Both the position numbers and the translations under genes were made by a program. A stretch of DNA of 64,000 nucleotides from an uncultured Pirellulaceae bacterium. Its GTDB lineage: Bacteria; Planctomycetota; Planctomycetia; Pirellulales; Pirellulaceae. This document shows positions 42,534-53,600 of this stretch, in pieces. The notes under the pieces are model-generated. The model was not told where the DNA came from and did not search any database. It was given only the letters and a program-made list of their open reading frames with translations. The stretch covers positions 20,768 through 84,767 of the forward strand of contig CALKCK010000024.1 in NCBI GenBank assembly GCA_938083195.1, read 5' to 3'. Position 1 is the first letter of the stretch; each line of letters begins with the position of its first letter.

Positions 42534-43433
42534 CTAATTCAAGGGGTTTTCAGTGCGTTTGGAATTGGATCGCGAGGTTGACTCTGGCAGCATCATAAGT
42601 GCGCCTGCGAAAAACCCCCCTGCTCCAATTGCCGTCATGACCATTGAAAAAAATTGCAGTTTCAGATTCGTGGTGTCGGGGATTGAAAAAGCAGTCACTG
42701 CTGCCGCCATGAATGCCAGGCAGCCAAGTAAGTTCGAAAACACGATTCGCCAAGAGAGGTCTTTGAAATTCCAACCCCAGTGACGGTGGCAAGTTTCTGC
42801 AAATGCGAGATATCCGGAGGCCAGGAAGAAGATGGAGCCAATTATGTCTGGAAACCAAACCCGCACATCTAGTTGGATCCAGGTCAGATCAGATGACATC
42901 GCGTTAAAGGTATTGAGATTAAACAACAGTGTTCCCAGAAACTGAAGGGCACTGCTGACCCAACCGATATCGGTTGGCCGCCACCCCAAATAGTTTCGTG
43001 GTTTGGCGCTGGAAATTGGCCAGAGCGAGTCTGAGTTAGCCGACTGATAAAGCTGCATGTATGCAGCGAAGGTGAAAAAAATCGAGCCACAAAAGAACAT
43101 CCGATTAGTGTTTGGCAAGTCAAGAACTGCTGTCAGTCCACTCATTAAAATTAGACTGAAAATGCTTGCCGTCAAAAATAGGAGCGATCCAATTGAAAAA
43201 ACGAGGCCAATCCACCAATTTAGTTTTTTAGGTAGCCAGAATGATTGTCGGAGTGCATTGGAAGGAAGTTGAGTTGCTTCGTTCCGTGAATAGTTCAGTT
43301 TTTTCCTGTGGTGACGCGAACTCCAGATCCAAGTCGAAGCATCAGTCCATTGGAAAATTCGGCGCGTTACAAAAGGCCACGGCCCCGATTCTTCAATGCA
43401 TCGGGGAATTTCGTTTTCGGTAGTAGAATTCAA
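42534..43433 (-). CDS. multi-pass membrane protein, function unknown
   Basis: A 299-residue integral membrane protein with about six helices: IGLVFSIGSLLFLTASIFSL, a second near FCGSIFFTFAAYMQLY, then WVSSALQFLGTLLFNLNTF, IIGSIFFLASGYLAF, IVFSNLLGCLAFMAAAVTAF and AIGAGGFFAGALMMLP. The N-terminal 75 residues are polar and aromatic-rich. The repeated short helical hairpins ending in Gly-Ser-x-x-Phe recall the YrhK-like domain, but I am not sure of that. No transport or catalytic signature is visible. It lies between the decarboxylase and photolyase genes on the same strand. Confidence 0.72.
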   Translation of the reverse strand: MNSTTENEIPRCIEESGPWPFVTRRIFQWTDASTWIWSSRHHRKKLNYSRNEATQLPSNALRQSFWLPKKLNWWIGLVFSIGSLLFLTASIFSLILMSGLTAVLDLPNTNRMFFCGSIFFTFAAYMQLYQSANSDSLWPISSAKPRNYLGWRPTDIGWVSSALQFLGTLLFNLNTFNAMSSDLTWIQLDVRVWFPDIIGSIFFLASGYLAFAETCHRHWGWNFKDLSWRIVFSNLLGCLAFMAAAVTAFSIPDTTNLKLQFFSMVMTAIGAGGFFAGALMMLPESTSRSNSKRTENPLN

Positions 43434-43526
43434 GTCTTTCGTTCTGACTTAGTTTCAGGAGTAGGGGTTGGCCGATGCATCCTAAGGATGATCGACCTAG
43501 TATTTTTTAAATTGCCCAACCCCATC

Positions 43527-44927
43527 TTAGTGATGGAAACCGGATGCTTCTTCCGACGAGAGAGGGGCTTGAATTGGATGCTTTTCGAAATAATCTAATG
43601 CGCGTTGGATGTCATCCATCAGAATGGAGGCGAGGTCGAGACTGACACCGTGTCGGACAAGAATACGTTGCACTGGGATGTGCTCGCAATTGACTGGCAA
43701 TGAATAGGCGGGAACCTGCCAGCCACGCGTTCTTAAGCGGTCAGCGAGGTCGTATAGCGTGTAGCCTGGCGAAACACCGTCTTTCATTTTCCAGCAAACA
43801 GCGGGAATTCCAGAATCCATTTGGCCGTCGTAGATGATCTCAAAGGGGCCAATCTCGCCGATTTTCTTCGCGAGAAACTGTGCCGTTTGGTAGCAAGCTG
43901 TGTGGATTTTTCGATAACCCTCTTTGCCGAGTCTGAGGAAATTATAGTATTGGCAAACTACTGGCCCGCCGGGTCTGGAGAAATTGAGGGCGATATCCCG
44001 CATGTTTCCACCGAGGTAATTGACCCAGAAAATTTCTTCGGGCGGAAGATCCGCTTCGTCCCGCCAAATGACCCAGCCGACGCCAAGTGGTGAGAGTCCA
44101 AACTTGTGCCCTGAGGTGTTAATTGACTTCACGCGGGGGATGCGGAAATCCCAGACAAGATCGGGAGCACAGAAAGGTGCCAAGAACCCCCCACTGGCTG
44201 CATCGATGTGCATTCGAATGTCGAGTCCGGTATCTTCCTGCAGTTGATCCAAGGCAGCGGCAACGGCCTCAATTGGTTCGTATTTACAAGTGAAGGTCAC
44301 CCCTAGCGTCGGCACAACTCCAATGGTGTTCTCATCACATCTTTTGATTACTTCTTCGGGGGTCATCAACATTCGGTCTTCATCCATTGGAATCTCTCTT
44401 AACTCGATATCCCAATATCTCGCAAATTTGTGCCAACAAACCTGAACTGGCCCGGTGATGATGTTCGGTTTATCAATCGGTTTACCGGCAGCTTTTCGTT
44501 GAGCTTCCCAGTTACGCTTCATTGCCATTCCCCCGAGCATCGCGGCTTCACTCGACCCTGTGGTTGAGCAGCCAATGGTATTTGCCGCCGAGGGAGAATT
44601 CCAAAGATCGGCGAGCATATGTACGCATCTTCCCTCAATCTCTGCCGTTTGAGGGTACTCATCTTTGTCGACGATGTTCTTATCCATACACTCGTCCATC
44701 AGTTTATGGATTTCCGGTTCAGCCCATGTTTGGCAAAAAGTGGCTAGGTTTTGCCGAGAGTTACCGTCGAGCATAAGTTCGTCGTGAATGACTGAATAGA
44801 CGTGTCCAGAATCTTCTTCGGACACGGGGAATTTATATTTTGGCAGCAACCCAGAAAGGTCTGAAGAGGCGTAGAGTTCATCGTTAATACTGTTGCGGAT
44901 GGAATCTTTGTTATGCAGAGGCATCAT
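43527..44927 (-). CDS. gadB: glutamate decarboxylase
   Basis: About 466 residues, matching bacterial glutamate decarboxylases: PLP enzyme, glutamate to GABA plus CO2, consuming a proton. The PLP lysine is in [15 protein letters not shown], and [12 protein letters not shown] supplies the Asp/Ala of the cofactor site; [12 protein letters not shown] and [19 protein letters not shown] are family marks. The C-terminus (SEEASGFHH) ends with His residues, as in the acid-regulated enteric enzymes. ATG 44927 has AGGA just upstream. No glutamate/GABA antiporter gene is near, so acid resistance is uncertain; GABA shunt metabolism is an alternative. Confidence 0.93.
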   Translation of the reverse strand: MMPLHNKDSIRNSINDELYASSDLSGLLPKYKFPVSEEDSGHVYSVIHDELMLDGNSRQNLATFCQTWAEPEIHKLMDECMDKNIVDKDEYPQTAEIEGRCVHMLADLWNSPSAANTIGCSTTGSSEAAMLGGMAMKRNWEAQRKAAGKPIDKPNIITGPVQVCWHKFARYWDIELREIPMDEDRMLMTPEEVIKRCDENTIGVVPTLGVTFTCKYEPIEAVAAALDQLQEDTGLDIRMHIDAASGGFLAPFCAPDLVWDFRIPRVKSINTSGHKFGLSPLGVGWVIWRDEADLPPEEIFWVNYLGGNMRDIALNFSRPGGPVVCQYYNFLRLGKEGYRKIHTACYQTAQFLAKKIGEIGPFEIIYDGQMDSGIPAVCWKMKDGVSPGYTLYDLADRLRTRGWQVPAYSLPVNCEHIPVQRILVRHGVSLDLASILMDDIQRALDYFEKHPIQAPLSSEEASGFHH

Positions 44928-45296
44928 GTTTTCCTGTATTGGGTGGCGCGAGCAGTTCGCCAAAGGTTGCAGATAACTTTAAAATATAGGTGCGATGGCA
45001 GTAAAACTACTGCCAATCTCGTCAGCTCACTAAGGTTACCAAGTTGGGGAAGACTTTTCTTGGAGGGAATGCACGAAATTACCATTTTCTTTTGCGTTTG
45101 AAAAATCTCGTAAAGAGAGGCATCTGAGAGGCATCTGTTCACGAGTTAACAGTGGCGACAGACATAAGCCCCTGCATTTTTGACAGGTGTACTGGTTCGT
45201 GTTTTAATCATCATCGTCCGCGGAGTGGCGGGTTTAGCTTTTGAGTTCGATTACGCTGGTAGTCGTCAATTTTTTTCGAGCAAGTGGGGTTCGCTC
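44928..45296. repeat. gene-free gap with an 11-bp tandem duplication
   Basis: About 370 bases between divergent genes. GAGAGGCATCT is duplicated at 45115-45125 and 45126-45136. No gene, terminator or clear promoter is seen; a frame running back from the esterase to 45180 is probably non-coding. Confidence 0.5.
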
Positions 45297-46496
45297 ATGA
45301 TTCTTCGATTCAAACAAGGGTGCCTTTTTATTGGGTTGGTTTTCATTTCGCTATTGAATCTCAATGGCAAGCCAGTGCACGGACAGGCAATCCAAGAGAC
45401 CAAGCAAGATTCTCAGGAGAAGCTGAGGGTGGGGTATGCTCATTCGGAGGATGCTGCAAAGCAAGAGTTGCAGGATTTGATGTCCGAAATAACTGATCAG
45501 GAAGCGTGGGAGGCTAGGGCGGCAAAGATTCGCGATGGAATTCTCAGAGGGGCAAAGCTGACTAAGTTGCCGAAACGAACGCCTTTAAATCCAGTCTACA
45601 GTTCTCTTCGAACCTATGATGGGTACACTGCTGAGAATGTGGCGATTGAAAGTTCCCCCGGATTTTACGTGACAGGCACGGTTTACCGGCCAACAAAACA
45701 TGCTGGACAGCTCGCAGGGATTCTGTCAGCCCACGGTCATGCTGGCCGATTTGATCCTAATCGGCAGAAGAGGTGTGCTGTTTTTGCCAAGATGGGAGCC
45801 GTGGTATTTCATTACGACATGATGGGGTATGGCGATTCCAAAGTGGCGGGGTGGGATCACCGAAAGACTCCTGAGGTGCTTCGGTTGCAAACTTGGAACA
45901 GCATTCGGGCGCTGGACTTTTTAGAGTCGATGAAAGATGTCGACCCGAAGCGACTTGGTGTGACGGGGTGTTCGGGGGGGGCGACGCAGACATTTTTACT
46001 AACCGCAGTGGATGATCGGATTGCAGTTTCTGTTCCGGTGTGTCAGGTTTCAGCCCATTTTTTTGGAGGCTGTGTGTGTGAAAGTGGAATGCCGATTCAC
46101 TGGAGTAAAGAACATAAAACGACAAACCCAGAGATTGCAGCATTGGCTGCCCCCCGGCCGCTGCTGCTGGTATCCAATGGCGACGATTGGACCAAGAACA
46201 CTCCTCGTGTTGAATATCCGTTTGTTCGTTACATCTATGGCCTTTATGAAGGGGGAGCGGTCGTCGAGAACGCACACTTTCCGGATGAGAAGCATGATTA
46301 CGGACCATCCAAGCGAATGGCGGTTTATCCATTTATGGCAGAGCATTTAGGTTTAGAACTAAATAACGTCATGAAGGATGGGGCTGTCGATGAGAGCTTC
46401 ATTACTGTTGAAACTCAGGATCAAATGATGTCATTTCACGGTAAGTACCCGCTAAATGCAGTCCCACCTAATTCGCCGTTGCCTCGGGTGGAATGA
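45297..46496 (+). CDS. secreted alpha/beta hydrolase (acetyl xylan esterase-like)
   Basis: About 399 residues. The signal peptide ([20 protein letters not shown]..., cleaved near VHGQA) is followed by a helical segment and an alpha/beta hydrolase core: [32 protein letters not shown] (oxyanion region), DMMGYGDSK and [16 protein letters not shown] with the nucleophile Ser in GCSGG. The Asp is probably in [11 protein letters not shown] and the His in [11 protein letters not shown]. It resembles planctomycete esterases of the acetyl xylan esterase or abhydrolase-7 type that remove acyl groups from plant or algal polysaccharides. ATG 45297 gives the signal peptide; the frame to 45180 does not. Confidence 0.87.
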   Translation: MILRFKQGCLFIGLVFISLLNLNGKPVHGQAIQETKQDSQEKLRVGYAHSEDAAKQELQDLMSEITDQEAWEARAAKIRDGILRGAKLTKLPKRTPLNPVYSSLRTYDGYTAENVAIESSPGFYVTGTVYRPTKHAGQLAGILSAHGHAGRFDPNRQKRCAVFAKMGAVVFHYDMMGYGDSKVAGWDHRKTPEVLRLQTWNSIRALDFLESMKDVDPKRLGVTGCSGGATQTFLLTAVDDRIAVSVPVCQVSAHFFGGCVCESGMPIHWSKEHKTTNPEIAALAAPRPLLLVSNGDDWTKNTPRVEYPFVRYIYGLYEGGAVVENAHFPDEKHDYGPSKRMAVYPFMAEHLGLELNNVMKDGAVDESFITVETQDQMMSFHGKYPLNAVPPNSPLPRVE

Positions 46497-46732
46497 TATT
46501 CGGTTGGCTGAGTGCCTTTTCGAGAAAAGGAAGTGTCTTGGCAGTAAGGTTTTTACCAAGCAAGAATTTTTTATTTAATCTTGTTATAAATCGTGTGGTC
46601 GGATGAGGTTGCGCTTCCTTCGCGTCGGAGGTCTAAATTAAAAAGCTGTTCTCGTGCAGTGGTTTTCGTTAAAGTGTTCAGAAATTGCGATTGTTTGTTT
46701 TTTGAATTCGTGTCGATTTAGGGAAATAGAAG

Positions 46733-48148
46733 ATGAAAAAATTGTTGAAGAGGCACGGGGGATTTGTTGCGGCGACAGCTGTGCTAATCGCTTGTTTTTG
46801 CAGTCTTGCGATCGATGCGAATAAAAGGCCGCAATCAGATTTTAGCGCCTCGGTTGATTTGAATTTTCAAAACCCAAAGCCCATGCACTTTCGTGTTAGC
46901 TCGGCAAATGGCTCCGCTGCCGTAGAATTGCCAGTGGATGAGAGCGATGTTTTTGAGGCCCCGTTTCGCTTGAAGGTTGGCGATCAACTTTTAAATAACG
47001 CTGCCCGGCAAATGTATCCTTCGCCTGCGATGCTTGATATCGACCGCGATGGTCAACTTGAGTTGGTTGTGGGAGATATTTTTGGGAGTCTCAATATTTA
47101 TGAAAATCTTAGCGATGGTAAATCAGATCCAGTTTGGAGCTCACACATTCCACTGAAGTTGAGTGATGGGGCGAAGGTTAAGGTTTCCAATTGGTGATGT
47201 GTCGGCATGAGTTCACAGTTGGTGGACCTCAATGGCGATGGAAATCATGACGTGTTGGTGGGGAGTTTCAGCGGCTCACCTCACTGGATCGAAGGAAGTG
47301 AGCAAGGGTTTTTACCTGCCGCAGCTTTAAAGGATCGCGACGAAAAGGATATTTTGATTTCTGCATTTTGGAATACGGAAGACAAGAAATGGGATAAGTC
47401 GGATCGTTCGGGGACAGAAGGTCATTGCACTTCGGTTGCGGCGGTAGATTGGGAGGGAGATGGCGATCTCGATCTTATCCTTGGCGGTTATTATGAGGGC
47501 GGACTATTTTTGAGGATCAATGAAGGGACGGCGACCGAGCCCAAGTTCGCTCAAGAAAATACAGCGATCCAAGCGGGGGGAACCCCGATGGTTGTTGAAG
47601 GAGGTTTGTCGACCCCGCGAGTTGTAGACTGGAACGGTGATGGGAAATTTGACCTGCTCTGTGGCGGATCAAAGGGAGGTGTTTTCTTTTATAAGAATGT
47701 GGGTGATAAATCGACACCACAGTTTGCATCTGCCGAGGTGTTAATTGAGCCAATTGTTGATTCCTCGTATGTCAAACGGGTTCCCACGAGCGAGGGCCAG
47801 CCAACTCAACCAGGTTCGTCATTTCATATTGACGCCGTGGACTATGACCAAGACGGAGATCTTGATCTGCTTGTCGGGGGGCGCTGCTCTTGGGAAAAAG
47901 AAAACGTGCCGGTATTGACTGCTGAGCAGGAAGCAAGGCTTGCAGAGCTCACAACCGAAATTGAATTGATGATGCCAAAGATTAGCGAAATGTCGAAAAC
48001 GCTAAGCGAGTCTGGAGAGAAGCCTCGTGATAATGAGGATTACCAAAAATTAATGCGGGCTTACTCCAAGCTTAATCGGGAGTCCTCGAAATTAAGAGTT
48101 TCTCCGTTTGATTCAGGCGATTTTGTTTGGTTGTATCGCCGGAAGTGA
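46733..48148 (+). CDS. FG-GAP/VCBS beta-propeller protein interrupted by an in-frame TGA (candidate selenoprotein)
   Basis: One frame runs from ATG 46733 to the stop at 48148 except for a TGA at 47195-47197, codon 155. The first 154 residues carry a signal peptide and one FG-GAP blade (MLDIDRDGQLELVVGD). After the TGA the frame continues with CVGMSSQLVDLNGDG, AAVDWEGDGDLDLILGG, RVVDWNGDGKFDLLCGG and DAVDYDQDGDLDLLVGG, which keeps the repeat phase. The total would be 471 residues. The downstream part has no ribosome site or signal peptide, so it is not a normal second gene. Readthrough as selenocysteine next to Cys156 fits, with a SECIS-like hairpin at 47206-47234. A nonsense mutation, a sequencing error or a pseudogene are alternatives. 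The last 100 residues form a coiled-coil-like tail. Confidence 0.75.
47206..47234 (+). promoter_or_regulatory. bacterial SECIS-like stem-loop 3' of the in-frame TGA
   Basis: GAG+TTCAC (47209-47216) pairs with GTGGA+CTC (47222-47230, one bulged C at 47227) around the loop AGTTG (47217-47221); T208-A231, A207-T233 and C206-G234 extend the stem with one bulge. The loop has G at its second position and starts 19 bases after the TGA. This fits the published bSECIS rules (loop 16-37 bases from the UGA, a G in the first two loop positions). It is inside coding sequence, as bacterial SECIS elements are. Chance formation is possible. Confidence 0.5.
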
Positions 48149-48156
48149 CTGCGAGG

Positions 48157-49014
48157 TTAGGCTAGTTGGATTGGATCTCCACAGCAGTAGAGATCGTGAA
48201 CTTGAAGGATGAGTTCGACGTTGTCTGCGATCTGTGGGTTTCCAAATTCACCGAGAGGCGTACAGACGGAATAGGCTTTCGAGGCTTTTTCGTAATCGGC
48301 GACCCACTTCTCGAACCACTGTTTGTGGTTTGGGGTTTTGAAAGGAAAACGCGTGGGCGGTGATGACATTTTTATCCGCCAAGGCTTGGGGGTTAAACGT
48401 GCTCGGAAACACGACTGTCGTTCGCAAAGCCGGACGTAGAGTTTGTCGCTGCCAAGTCGTTCTAATAATTGATTTGCCTCAAAGGATCCTGGTTCGAACG
48501 AGGTGTTAGTGATCGCTGCACGATAGCCAGCTTTTGTTTTGTATAGGCGTAATCCAAATTGCGGATCGGTTGCGCATAGATTTTGAATTTTCTCAAGTAA
48601 GCCGGGATCAATTTTGGGTGCGTTTGCAGATTCTTTTGAATCATTCCCAAACATTGTTTTTAATCCACCCCAGAAGCCAAGAGAGGGTTCGGGAAGGTCA
48701 ATGTCTGCAAACAGGACGTTGCCAGCGTTGAGAACGAGTGATCCGTAGTTGTTGCGAGTGATGATCGCGACCACTTGGTCGTTGAGAGAAAGTTCTTCAA
48801 TCAATTGCTCGGGCAGAGCTCCCAAGCCATAACCGTAAGCTTCTTCATCAGTTGGCTGCTGTTGAAGTTCCGATATTTTCGCATCGGCTCGCTGCAATGC
48901 CAAGTATTCAGCGTCAGCTTGGCTCTCGTTTGAATATCCCCAGGCACTGACGGGAAATTTGTTAGGGCGTAGGCGGGTAGAATTAGCTTTAGCCCAATAT
49001 CGGTAGTATCGCAT
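48157..49014 (-). CDS. conserved hypothetical protein, 285 aa
   Basis: A 285-residue soluble protein without signal peptide. It has LRLYKTKAGYRAAITNTSF and, later, YVRLCERQSCFRARLTPKPWRI, which recall a widespread uncharacterised family in which RLCxxQxxFRARLTPKPWR is a strongly conserved block. A shorter aromatic start (MRYYRYWAKANSTRLRPNKF) is present. The C-terminal part has NHKQWFEKWVADYEKASKAYSVC. I cannot assign a function. It is convergent with the FG-GAP gene; eight bases separate them. Confidence 0.78.
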   Translation of the reverse strand: MRYYRYWAKANSTRLRPNKFPVSAWGYSNESQADAEYLALQRADAKISELQQQPTDEEAYGYGLGALPEQLIEELSLNDQVVAIITRNNYGSLVLNAGNVLFADIDLPEPSLGFWGGLKTMFGNDSKESANAPKIDPGLLEKIQNLCATDPQFGLRLYKTKAGYRAAITNTSFEPGSFEANQLLERLGSDKLYVRLCERQSCFRARLTPKPWRIKMSSPPTRFPFKTPNHKQWFEKWVADYEKASKAYSVCTPLGEFGNPQIADNVELILQVHDLYCCGDPIQLA

Positions 49015-49137
49015 GGACGGCTCCTGTAATTCAATCAGAAGCCGTCATTGGAAAGCGTATTGCGATTTGATTCAACACCAATTTAATTCACCCAAGGTTG
49101 AGGAAATTGGCAGCGAATTTCTGCATTCGAACCATGA

Positions 49138-50595
49138 TCAGGATAAAATTCCTTTAATCACGTGCGCTTCCTCTTCGACACCCGTTAATCGTTGGTCTAA
49201 GCCTTGGAATTTGAAGGTTAGTTTTTTGTGATCAATGCCGAGTTGATGCAAGATAGTCGCATTAAGGTCGCGAATGTGAGTCGGGTTTTCTGTAACATTG
49301 TAGCTGTGTTCGTCGGTTGCTCCGTATTCATAACCGCGTTTGATACCCGCTCCAGCCATCCACATTGAGAAGCATCTTCCGTGGTGGTCGCGGCCATGAT
49401 TGTCTTTAGTTAACTTGCCTTGGGAGTAAATGGTTCTTCCAAATTCACCGCCCCAGACGACTAGTGTATCGTCGAGCATGCCCTGTTGTTCTAAATCACG
49501 AATCAAGGCCGCGGCAGGTCGGTCAATGTCCTGGCATTGCTGACTAAGTTTCGACGGGAGGGAACCGTGTTGGTCCCAGCCGCGATGAAAGAGTTGAACA
49601 TAACGTACGCCCTTGGCGACCATGCGTCGCGCGAGGAGACAGTTTCTTGCAAAGGATCCCGGTTTCTCAACATCCGGCCCATAAAGATCTTTGACATGTT
49701 GCGATTCCTGCGAAATATCCATCAAACCGGGAACCTCGGTTTGCATTCGAAATGCCATTTCAAATTGTGAAATCCGAGCCTGAGTTTCAGGGTCCGAAAA
49801 TCTATCGAACGTTCCTTGGTTTAATTCATTCAAGCTGTCGAGCATGCGTCGCCGTCCAGCACGATCAATACCCGGTGGGTTATTTAAGTAAAGTACGGGT
49901 TCACCATTGCTTCGCAGTTTCACTCCTTGGTGTTTGGAGGGTAAGAATCCGGAACCCCAAAGACGGTCGTATAACGCTTGAAGTTGTCCCCTGCCCCGTG
50001 AGATCATCACAATGTAGGCAGGCATGTTGTCGTTTTCGCTACCCAGTCCGTAACTCAACCAAGACCCGAGCGTAGGTTTCCCTTGCTGTTGTACGCCGGT
50101 GTTGATGTAGGTGATAGCAGGGTCGTGGTTTACCGCTTCGGTATACATTGACTTGACAATCGAAATTTTATCAACAATCGAAGCGGTGTTGGGAAGGAGG
50201 TCCTTGTTAACCCACGTTTGGTGTTCGCCATATTTTTCAAACTGAAACATTGGTGCGACACAAGGAAATGATTTTTGACCACTTGTCATACCGGTCAAGC
50301 GCTGACCTTGCCGGATGGAGTCAGGCAATTCCTCCCCATGAAATTTTCGCATTTCCGGTTTGTAATCAAACGTATCGATATGGCTCGGGCCGCCGGCCAT
50401 AAAAAGATAGATTATCCTTTTGGCCTTGGGAGCAAAGTTGGGGAATTGTGGCAGCCCGGGGTGGGAACGATTCTGTTCGTTCGCATTGAGGCTACCGACT
50501 AAACTGGGATTGATCAGGGTGCTGAGCGCCATCGCTCCGACTCCATTTCCGGAGCGAAGTAAAAATCGGCGACGAGATTCCGTTTCAAAGTTCAT
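49138..50595 (-). CDS. DUF1501 protein, Tat-exported
   Basis: A 485-residue DUF1501 protein. The Tat motif is [53 protein letters not shown] and [17 protein letters not shown] are the conserved core, and it closes with [17 protein letters not shown]. Its PSCyt partner ends 12 bases upstream on the same strand, so the two are an operon. This copy is very similar in layout to the one at 5538-7049. Substrate unknown. Confidence 0.92.
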   Translation of the reverse strand: MNFETESRRRFLLRSGNGVGAMALSTLINPSLVGSLNANEQNRSHPGLPQFPNFAPKAKRIIYLFMAGGPSHIDTFDYKPEMRKFHGEELPDSIRQGQRLTGMTSGQKSFPCVAPMFQFEKYGEHQTWVNKDLLPNTASIVDKISIVKSMYTEAVNHDPAITYINTGVQQQGKPTLGSWLSYGLGSENDNMPAYIVMISRGRGQLQALYDRLWGSGFLPSKHQGVKLRSNGEPVLYLNNPPGIDRAGRRRMLDSLNELNQGTFDRFSDPETQARISQFEMAFRMQTEVPGLMDISQESQHVKDLYGPDVEKPGSFARNCLLARRMVAKGVRYVQLFHRGWDQHGSLPSKLSQQCQDIDRPAAALIRDLEQQGMLDDTLVVWGGEFGRTIYSQGKLTKDNHGRDHHGRCFSMWMAGAGIKRGYEYGATDEHSYNVTENPTHIRDLNATILHQLGIDHKKLTFKFQGLDQRLTGVEEEAHVIKGILS

Positions 50596-50607
50596 TGATT
50601 TGCTCGA

Positions 50608-53600
50608 TCAGTTTCGTGTCAGGGTTTCGTCTAAGTTGAGGATCATTTGACAAATGACGCTCCAGGCAGCCAGGTCAATTTCAGTAGTGGTTGCTGCCGC
50701 TCTGGGAGATTCGCCCACCGCCAGCAACTGTTTCGCGTTTTCTGGGGAATCAGTAAATCGTTTGCGTTGATCTACGAGCAGTTTTTCAATAATTACATGT
50801 TCCTTTGGATTCGCCTTGCGAGAGGTGCAAAGTTGATAGGCTCTGTCAATTCGAGTCGAGGTTTCAGGTGAATCGGCCAGAATTCGCTCCGCCAATTTTC
50901 GAGCAGCCTCGACGAATTGAGGATCGTTGAGGGTTACCAGCGCCTGGAGCGGGGTATTGGTGCGAGCACGTTGGATCACACATTTTTCTCTCGAGGGTGA
51001 ATCGAAAATCATCATGTTGGGCATCGGAGCACTTCTTTTCCAATACGTATACATGGATTTGCGATACAGGTTTTCACCTTTGTCTTGGCGGTAACGTAGT
51101 CCCCCATTGAGGCTGACTTCATTCCAAATGTTTGGCGGTTGGTAGGGTTTGACGCTAGCGCCTCCGGTCTGGTCAGTTAGTAGTCCACTCACAAATAGTG
51201 CTTGGTCGCGAATAAATTCTCCCTGCAATCGGAAGCGAGGGCTGTAGGATAGAAGTAAGTTTTCCGGGTCTTGTTGTTGCTGGAGGGATGACCGTTGAGA
51301 GCTTTGCCGATAAGTCCCCGACATCACTATCATTTTTAAAAGATGTTTTACATCCCAGTCAGATTCCACGAATTCAACTGCCAGCCAGTCGAGCAGTTTG
51401 GGGTGCGTTGGGGTCATCCCTTGAGCGCCAAAGTCCCCTGGCGTTCTCACAAGTCCCTGCCCAAAAAGCATCATCCAGTAACGATTGACCGCTACTCTAG
51501 CTGTCAATGGATGTTCAGGTTGAGTTAGCCATTGTGCCAGTCCCAAGCGATTTTTCGGTGCCAGTTCTGGGAGTGGGGGCAATGCAGCAGGAACACCAGC
51601 GGTAATGGGATTGTCTTCTTTGGGGGCATCGTACTGGCCTCGATCCAAAATGTAGGTGTTTCTCATTTTGTCAGCAGGGTTGTCTTGCATCACCATCGAA
51701 GTCAGTGGTTTCGCATTAAGTGCCGTCTGCTTAGAAGCCGATTCTGCTAATTGAGCGGAGGCTTTAATTGAGTCTTGATCGATCGTTGTAAAGAAATGCT
51801 GTTTGAGCGTGTTCAGTTGCGATGCCTGACGTTCGCTTGGGGGAATCGAGAGAATATATTCAATTGGATTTCCAGGGAACGAACTGATTTCTTGAGCGGA
51901 GAGAGCGCGGTTATAGATTCGGATGTCGTCAACACCGCCCTTCCAATTTCCGCCTTGTGACCGACTTCCAATTTTAAAAGGCGTTGCGGTTTCAATCGTA
52001 CCATTGAGTGTATCTGCTTCAACGGCATTGCCAGACAACTTCCCGTCAATGTGGATTTTGACTCCCGGAGTTTTTTGCGATCCGTCGTAAGTAATCACAA
52101 CGTGTTGCCAAGTGTTTATTTTGAGTTGATCTACCGATACGGCTTTGAGGGCATTGGAGGGCCAGGTGTTAATGATGTGCGTTCCAATGCTTCTCCCTTG
52201 AACCCACATGTCGTAACCGCGGTAGGCTTGAGGGACATCCATGCGGGAAAATACAGCACCTGATGATTTGCCGTCAGTTTTAATCCAGGCTGCGAAGGAG
52301 AATGGTTGATCGTTTTTGATTTCGATCGCTTTTTCATTGGAGACAAATTGTGTCTGGCCATTGAGATCCAGGGCACTGGATCCACTGCGATCGACGGTTT
52401 GCAGTTTGCCTTTTTCTTTTTTTGCGACGGCTCCGGAGAGGCTGTTGGTCAGTTTGTTGCCGGTCGACTCGTCTAGGGGATACCACTGGGTCAATCCAGG
52501 TGGTTCAGTGTTCTTGATTTTGGCGGCTGCCTTTTGTGAAGCCTGATCAACCCATTTGAGAAATTCTGGTTCTGCGGTAACTTTACGCTCGGCAAGGTTC
52601 TTGTTTGCTGTGTCGATGCTCGTCTGCAAACTATCGAGCTGGCTGCGAAGTTCGGCAGAGATCACTCGGACTGTGGGACTCTGATTGCCATTCCTTGTTT
52701 GCATTCCGGGGTCGGTTGTATTGTTAAAGTAAGCGAAAAATTGGTAGTACTCTTCTTGGGAAATTGGGTCGTATTTGTGGTCATGGCATTGGCTGCATTC
52801 CATCGTCAAACCTAGCCAAACCGTGGAGGTGGTTTTTACGCGGTCGACCACATATTCCACTCGTAATTCTTCTGCAAAAGCTCCTCCCTCATCACTGGTC
52901 GCATGATTTCGATTAAATCCCGAAGCAATCTTTTGTTCTACGGTTGCGTTGGGAAGCAGGTCGCCGGCAATTTGATCAATGGTAAATTGATCAAACGGCA
53001 TGTTGGTGTTGTAGGCATTGATTACCCAGTCTCGCCATGGCCACATGTCACGAGGGCCATCGGCGTGCATCACGCTGCTGTCGCCGTAACGAGCGGCGTC
53101 TAGCCACGCTAGTGCCATTCGCTCACCGTAGGCGTTATTGGCCAGCAGGCGATCGACTAATGTTTGATAAGCATCGTCGATTCCGCGATCGTTGATGTCA
53201 TTTTTAAATTGCTCAACTTCAGTTGGCGTGGGGGGGACTCCATTTAGATCGAAGGTCACGCGACGAATCAGTGTTTCGGGGTTGGCTGGCGGGGTCGGTG
53301 TCAGCGGATGCTCATTCAATTTCTGTGTAACGAATTGGTCGATTGAATTTGCCTGAACCTCCGATTGTTTTACAGGAGTAACGAAGGACCAGTGTTGTTG
53401 GTATTCAGCTCCTTCCTGAATCCAGCGTTTCAGAATTTCTTTTTGTTGAGGAGTCAGTTTTTTGTTTGCATCCGGTGGTGGCATGATTGAATCTGCGTCG
53501 TCTGAGAAAATCCGCTCCACCAATTCACTTAGGTCGGGTTTGCCGGGTGTGATTGCGCTAGAGGCGACGGCAGGTTCGCGTTTGTCGAGGCGTAATTCCG

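Noticed and set aside
46545..46590. Terminator after the esterase gene (CTTGG...CCAAG followed by T-rich sequence)
   Set aside because: The stem is only five pairs around a long loop, and the T-run is offset; too weak to call.
46733..47197. Treating 46733-47197 and 47207-48148 as two separate genes
   Set aside because: Both are in the same frame, the repeat pattern runs through the TGA, and the second lacks a signal peptide and ribosome site.
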